NCBI RefSeq assembly: GCF_009649225.1
Contig: NZ_WJPP01000006.1
Location: 17,635 to 81,634, forward strand
Origin: Spiribacter salilacus
GTDB taxonomy: Bacteria; Pseudomonadota; Gammaproteobacteria; Nitrococcales; Nitrococcaceae
Length of the DNA: 64,000 bases
Reading direction: 5' to 3'
A program made the position numbers and the translations under genes. Below the pieces are notes generated by a model. The model ran no database searches. It worked only from the letters and a program-made list of their open reading frames with translations, and was not told the DNA's origin. Every line of letters begins with the position of its first letter. Within the stretch, counting starts at the first letter, position 1. Positions 60,401 through 63,400 of this stretch are shown here, piece after piece.

Positions 60401-63400
60401 GATTAAGGTGGTGTCTAACGCGGTGGCTTTGGCCTCGGTGGGGTCGGCATCGCCAATGCTGCTGCCCAGCACCGCATCAATCGCGCTAAAGATCAGGTTT
60501 TGGGCCTGCCAGCCCATGCTATTAAAGGCCAGCGATACGCCCACAGCCTTGTCACCCGATTGGGTTTTGCTATTGAGCGTGGCATCCATTAAGGCCGCGT
60601 TATCGGCCTGAATCAGAATATCGCGCCCGGCATCTAGGCTCGTGTTGCGCGCCAGGGCCTCAGCGCCGGATAACAAGAGGTTGGTGACAATGGTGCCATT
60701 AACGGCAAGCGAGGTGCCGGCACCCAGCGCGCTACCGCCGGAGGACGACACAATGCCCTCGCTGCTGGCGGCCAGCGTGACCGCTTCGGTGGCATCAATC
60801 GTAATATCCTGATCGGCCTCAACCTGCCCGCCTTCGATGCGAGCGAGTACCGCACCGCGCAAATCGTTACGCACCACCAATCCGCCGCCGGCGATGGAAT
60901 TGGATTTGCCGATATTCAGCGATGGAATGATGGCGCCGGCACCATCCAGATTAATCCGCTCCCAGTCACTGCCTAGGAAGTTAGCGGTGGCCAAATCAAT
61001 ATCAGCCCCCAGCCCGGACCCTTTGTAGCGGTACACCGCTCCGCCCACGGCTTTGCTGCTGTCATGGTCTGAGGCTGCCCGCACCAGATCGCCCTGGGTA
61101 ATGAACTGCGTACCGGATTTGCTGGTAAACCGGTAACTATCGGCCATCTGGTCCAGTAGGCCAGCGGCCAGGCTCGCGCCCCCATCATTGCTGGTACTCG
61201 AGATGGCTTTCATCATGCTGGATGCGGCAATTGAGGCCTCATCGGTGGCCTTTACGGTCACGCTACCGCTCGCATCCACGGTGGAGTTGATAATTTCAGC
61301 ACTCGCCCCACTGGCTACCAGGTTGGTGACCAGGGCCGCGCTAATGGCAATGCCCTCGGCACCAATCAGTGCCGAGGCCGCGGAGGTGGAATCGTTGAGC
61401 AGCTCTGCCTCAATGCTGGCGGTGTTATCCGCACGCACGGTGACATCACCGGCGGCACTGATCGTGCTGTTCAGGATTAAGGCGCTAGCCTCAGCGGGCT
61501 GTTGGTCACCAATATTGGTGCCCATTAACGCATCGAGTGTGGCTAAAAGCAGGTTCTGCGGCTCATAGCCCACGGTGTTAAACGCCAAACTGGCGCCAAA
61601 GGCCTTGTCGCCCGACAGTGTCACGCTGTTGCCAATGGCCTCCATGGAGGCGTCGTTTTCGGCAAGCACCGAAACGCTACCGTCACTATCACCCGCACCA
61701 GTTGTCGTAATATCGCTACTGCGGATCTCGGCGGTGGCACTGCCAATCACCAAGTTCGTGGCAATCGCGCCGTTCTTGGCCACGGACTGACCGTCACCGG
61801 TGTTAGAACCGCCGGAGCTTTCGACAAAGCTATCGAGCTCGGCAACCATCGTAGAGGTCTCTTTGGCCGTCACGCTGAGGCTACCGGCCGTTAAGGTGGC
61901 GCCCGTGACCAACGCCACGGCACCCGATTCCACTTGGTTGCGCACCACCATGCCGCCCACGGCAATGGCATCAGAGCCGGTCACGTTACCGATATCCGGA
62001 ATCAGGCCGCTGGCGGAGGTTTCGGGCTTCCAGTAATCCAGATCGAGATAGTCTTCGGTGGTAGGCGCAAAGTTACCGGTAACACCAAGGAATTCGTAAA
62101 CACCCGCGGGAACCTCAACCGCCTCGCCGTCCACATCAACGGTGTAGCCATCGTTAACCTGTACCCGGTCACCAAAGGCGAGCGGGAAGCTGGAATCTTC
62201 CAGACCATCGCTGCTGTAGTAACGCGGCGGGTTGGCCAGATCAGTGGCGGTATCCAGCGAACTGCGCAGAATATCCAGGCCACCGGTATTGGAGGTAACC
62301 GAAGAGCTCACCAGCTTGGTGTTGGCGTAAATGCCCGCATTATCGATCGCTTCGACGGTCACATCACCGATAGCCGTGCTGTTTTCGGCCGGGTTATCCA
62401 GGCGTGCATCCGCACCGGCGGCCACCAAATTACTGGTCAGTACAAAGCCGGCAGCCGAGCCCGAAGCGCCATAGAGCGCTGAGGCTTCAGACTTGGCGGC
62501 ATTGGACAGCGTGGCATTGAGCTGTGCGATGTTATCCGCGGTTATCGTCAGATCACCGCCCACATCCAAAGTGGTGCCGGTAATCTTTGCCACTGCTTCC
62601 GCCGGCTCGGCCACACCAAAGCCTGTTCCCAGCAGCGCATCGACGCTTTGCGAAAGAATGTCTTGGGCCTGATAGCCCAGGGTATTAAACGCGACCGCTG
62701 CGCCCACGGCGGCATCACCCGAGGTGGTGACGCTATTGAGCAGCGCATTGAGGCGCGCGTCATTCGTCGCTTTAACGGTGAGGTCACCACCGGTGGTGAC
62801 CGAGCCACCCACGATCTCGGCGTTGGCCGCGCCCAGCACCAGGTTCACCACAATCATGCCGTTTTTAGCCAGACTGACTCCGGCGCCGGTGGCGCTGCCC
62901 CCGCTGGATGTCACGATGCCCTCAGAGCTGGCATTGAGCTGCGTGCGGCTGGTGGCTTCGACCGTGGCGGAGCCATCTAAAGTGAGGGTACTGTTATCGA
63001 ACACCTTGGCCGTGGCACCGCCGCTTAAATCATTGCGCACGATCAGCGCACCAGCGGCCACCGAATTGGAGCCGGTGATATTCAACCCCTGCGGAATCAG
63101 ATCAGAGGGATCACTCTCGCTAACGCGGGCCCAGAGGTTGGTGGCGTTGTAGTCAGTGGTACCCAGATTGACATCTTGATCTGAGCCGACGTACCGATAA
63201 GTCGCGCCCTGAACACCACTGGCTGTGTGACTGCTGGCCACCCGCACCCGATCGCCTTTCTCAAGCGCCTGAGTACCGGAGTTACTGGTAAAGCCATAGC
63301 TCTCACCCATCTGATCAATCATGCCGCCGAGCAGGCTGGCGCCACCATCGTTGGTGCTGCTAGAGATGGCCTTCATTACACTGGTGGCATTAATAAAAGA

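Larger units (their letters stand above)
48080..63275 (-). repeat. YxYxG...DYxxxxxW modules of gene A
   Basis: Copies of the same module lie near 63120-63275, 62025-62200, 60950-61120, 59895-60045, 58660-58985 (two), 57195-57350, 55195-55355, 50045-50205, and an expanded cluster at 48080-48875. Examples are GATYRYVGSDQD...DYNATNLW and GLYEYVGDAG...DFANASLW. Gene A has more copies than gene B because each long LAFN unit carries one. Confidence 0.65.
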
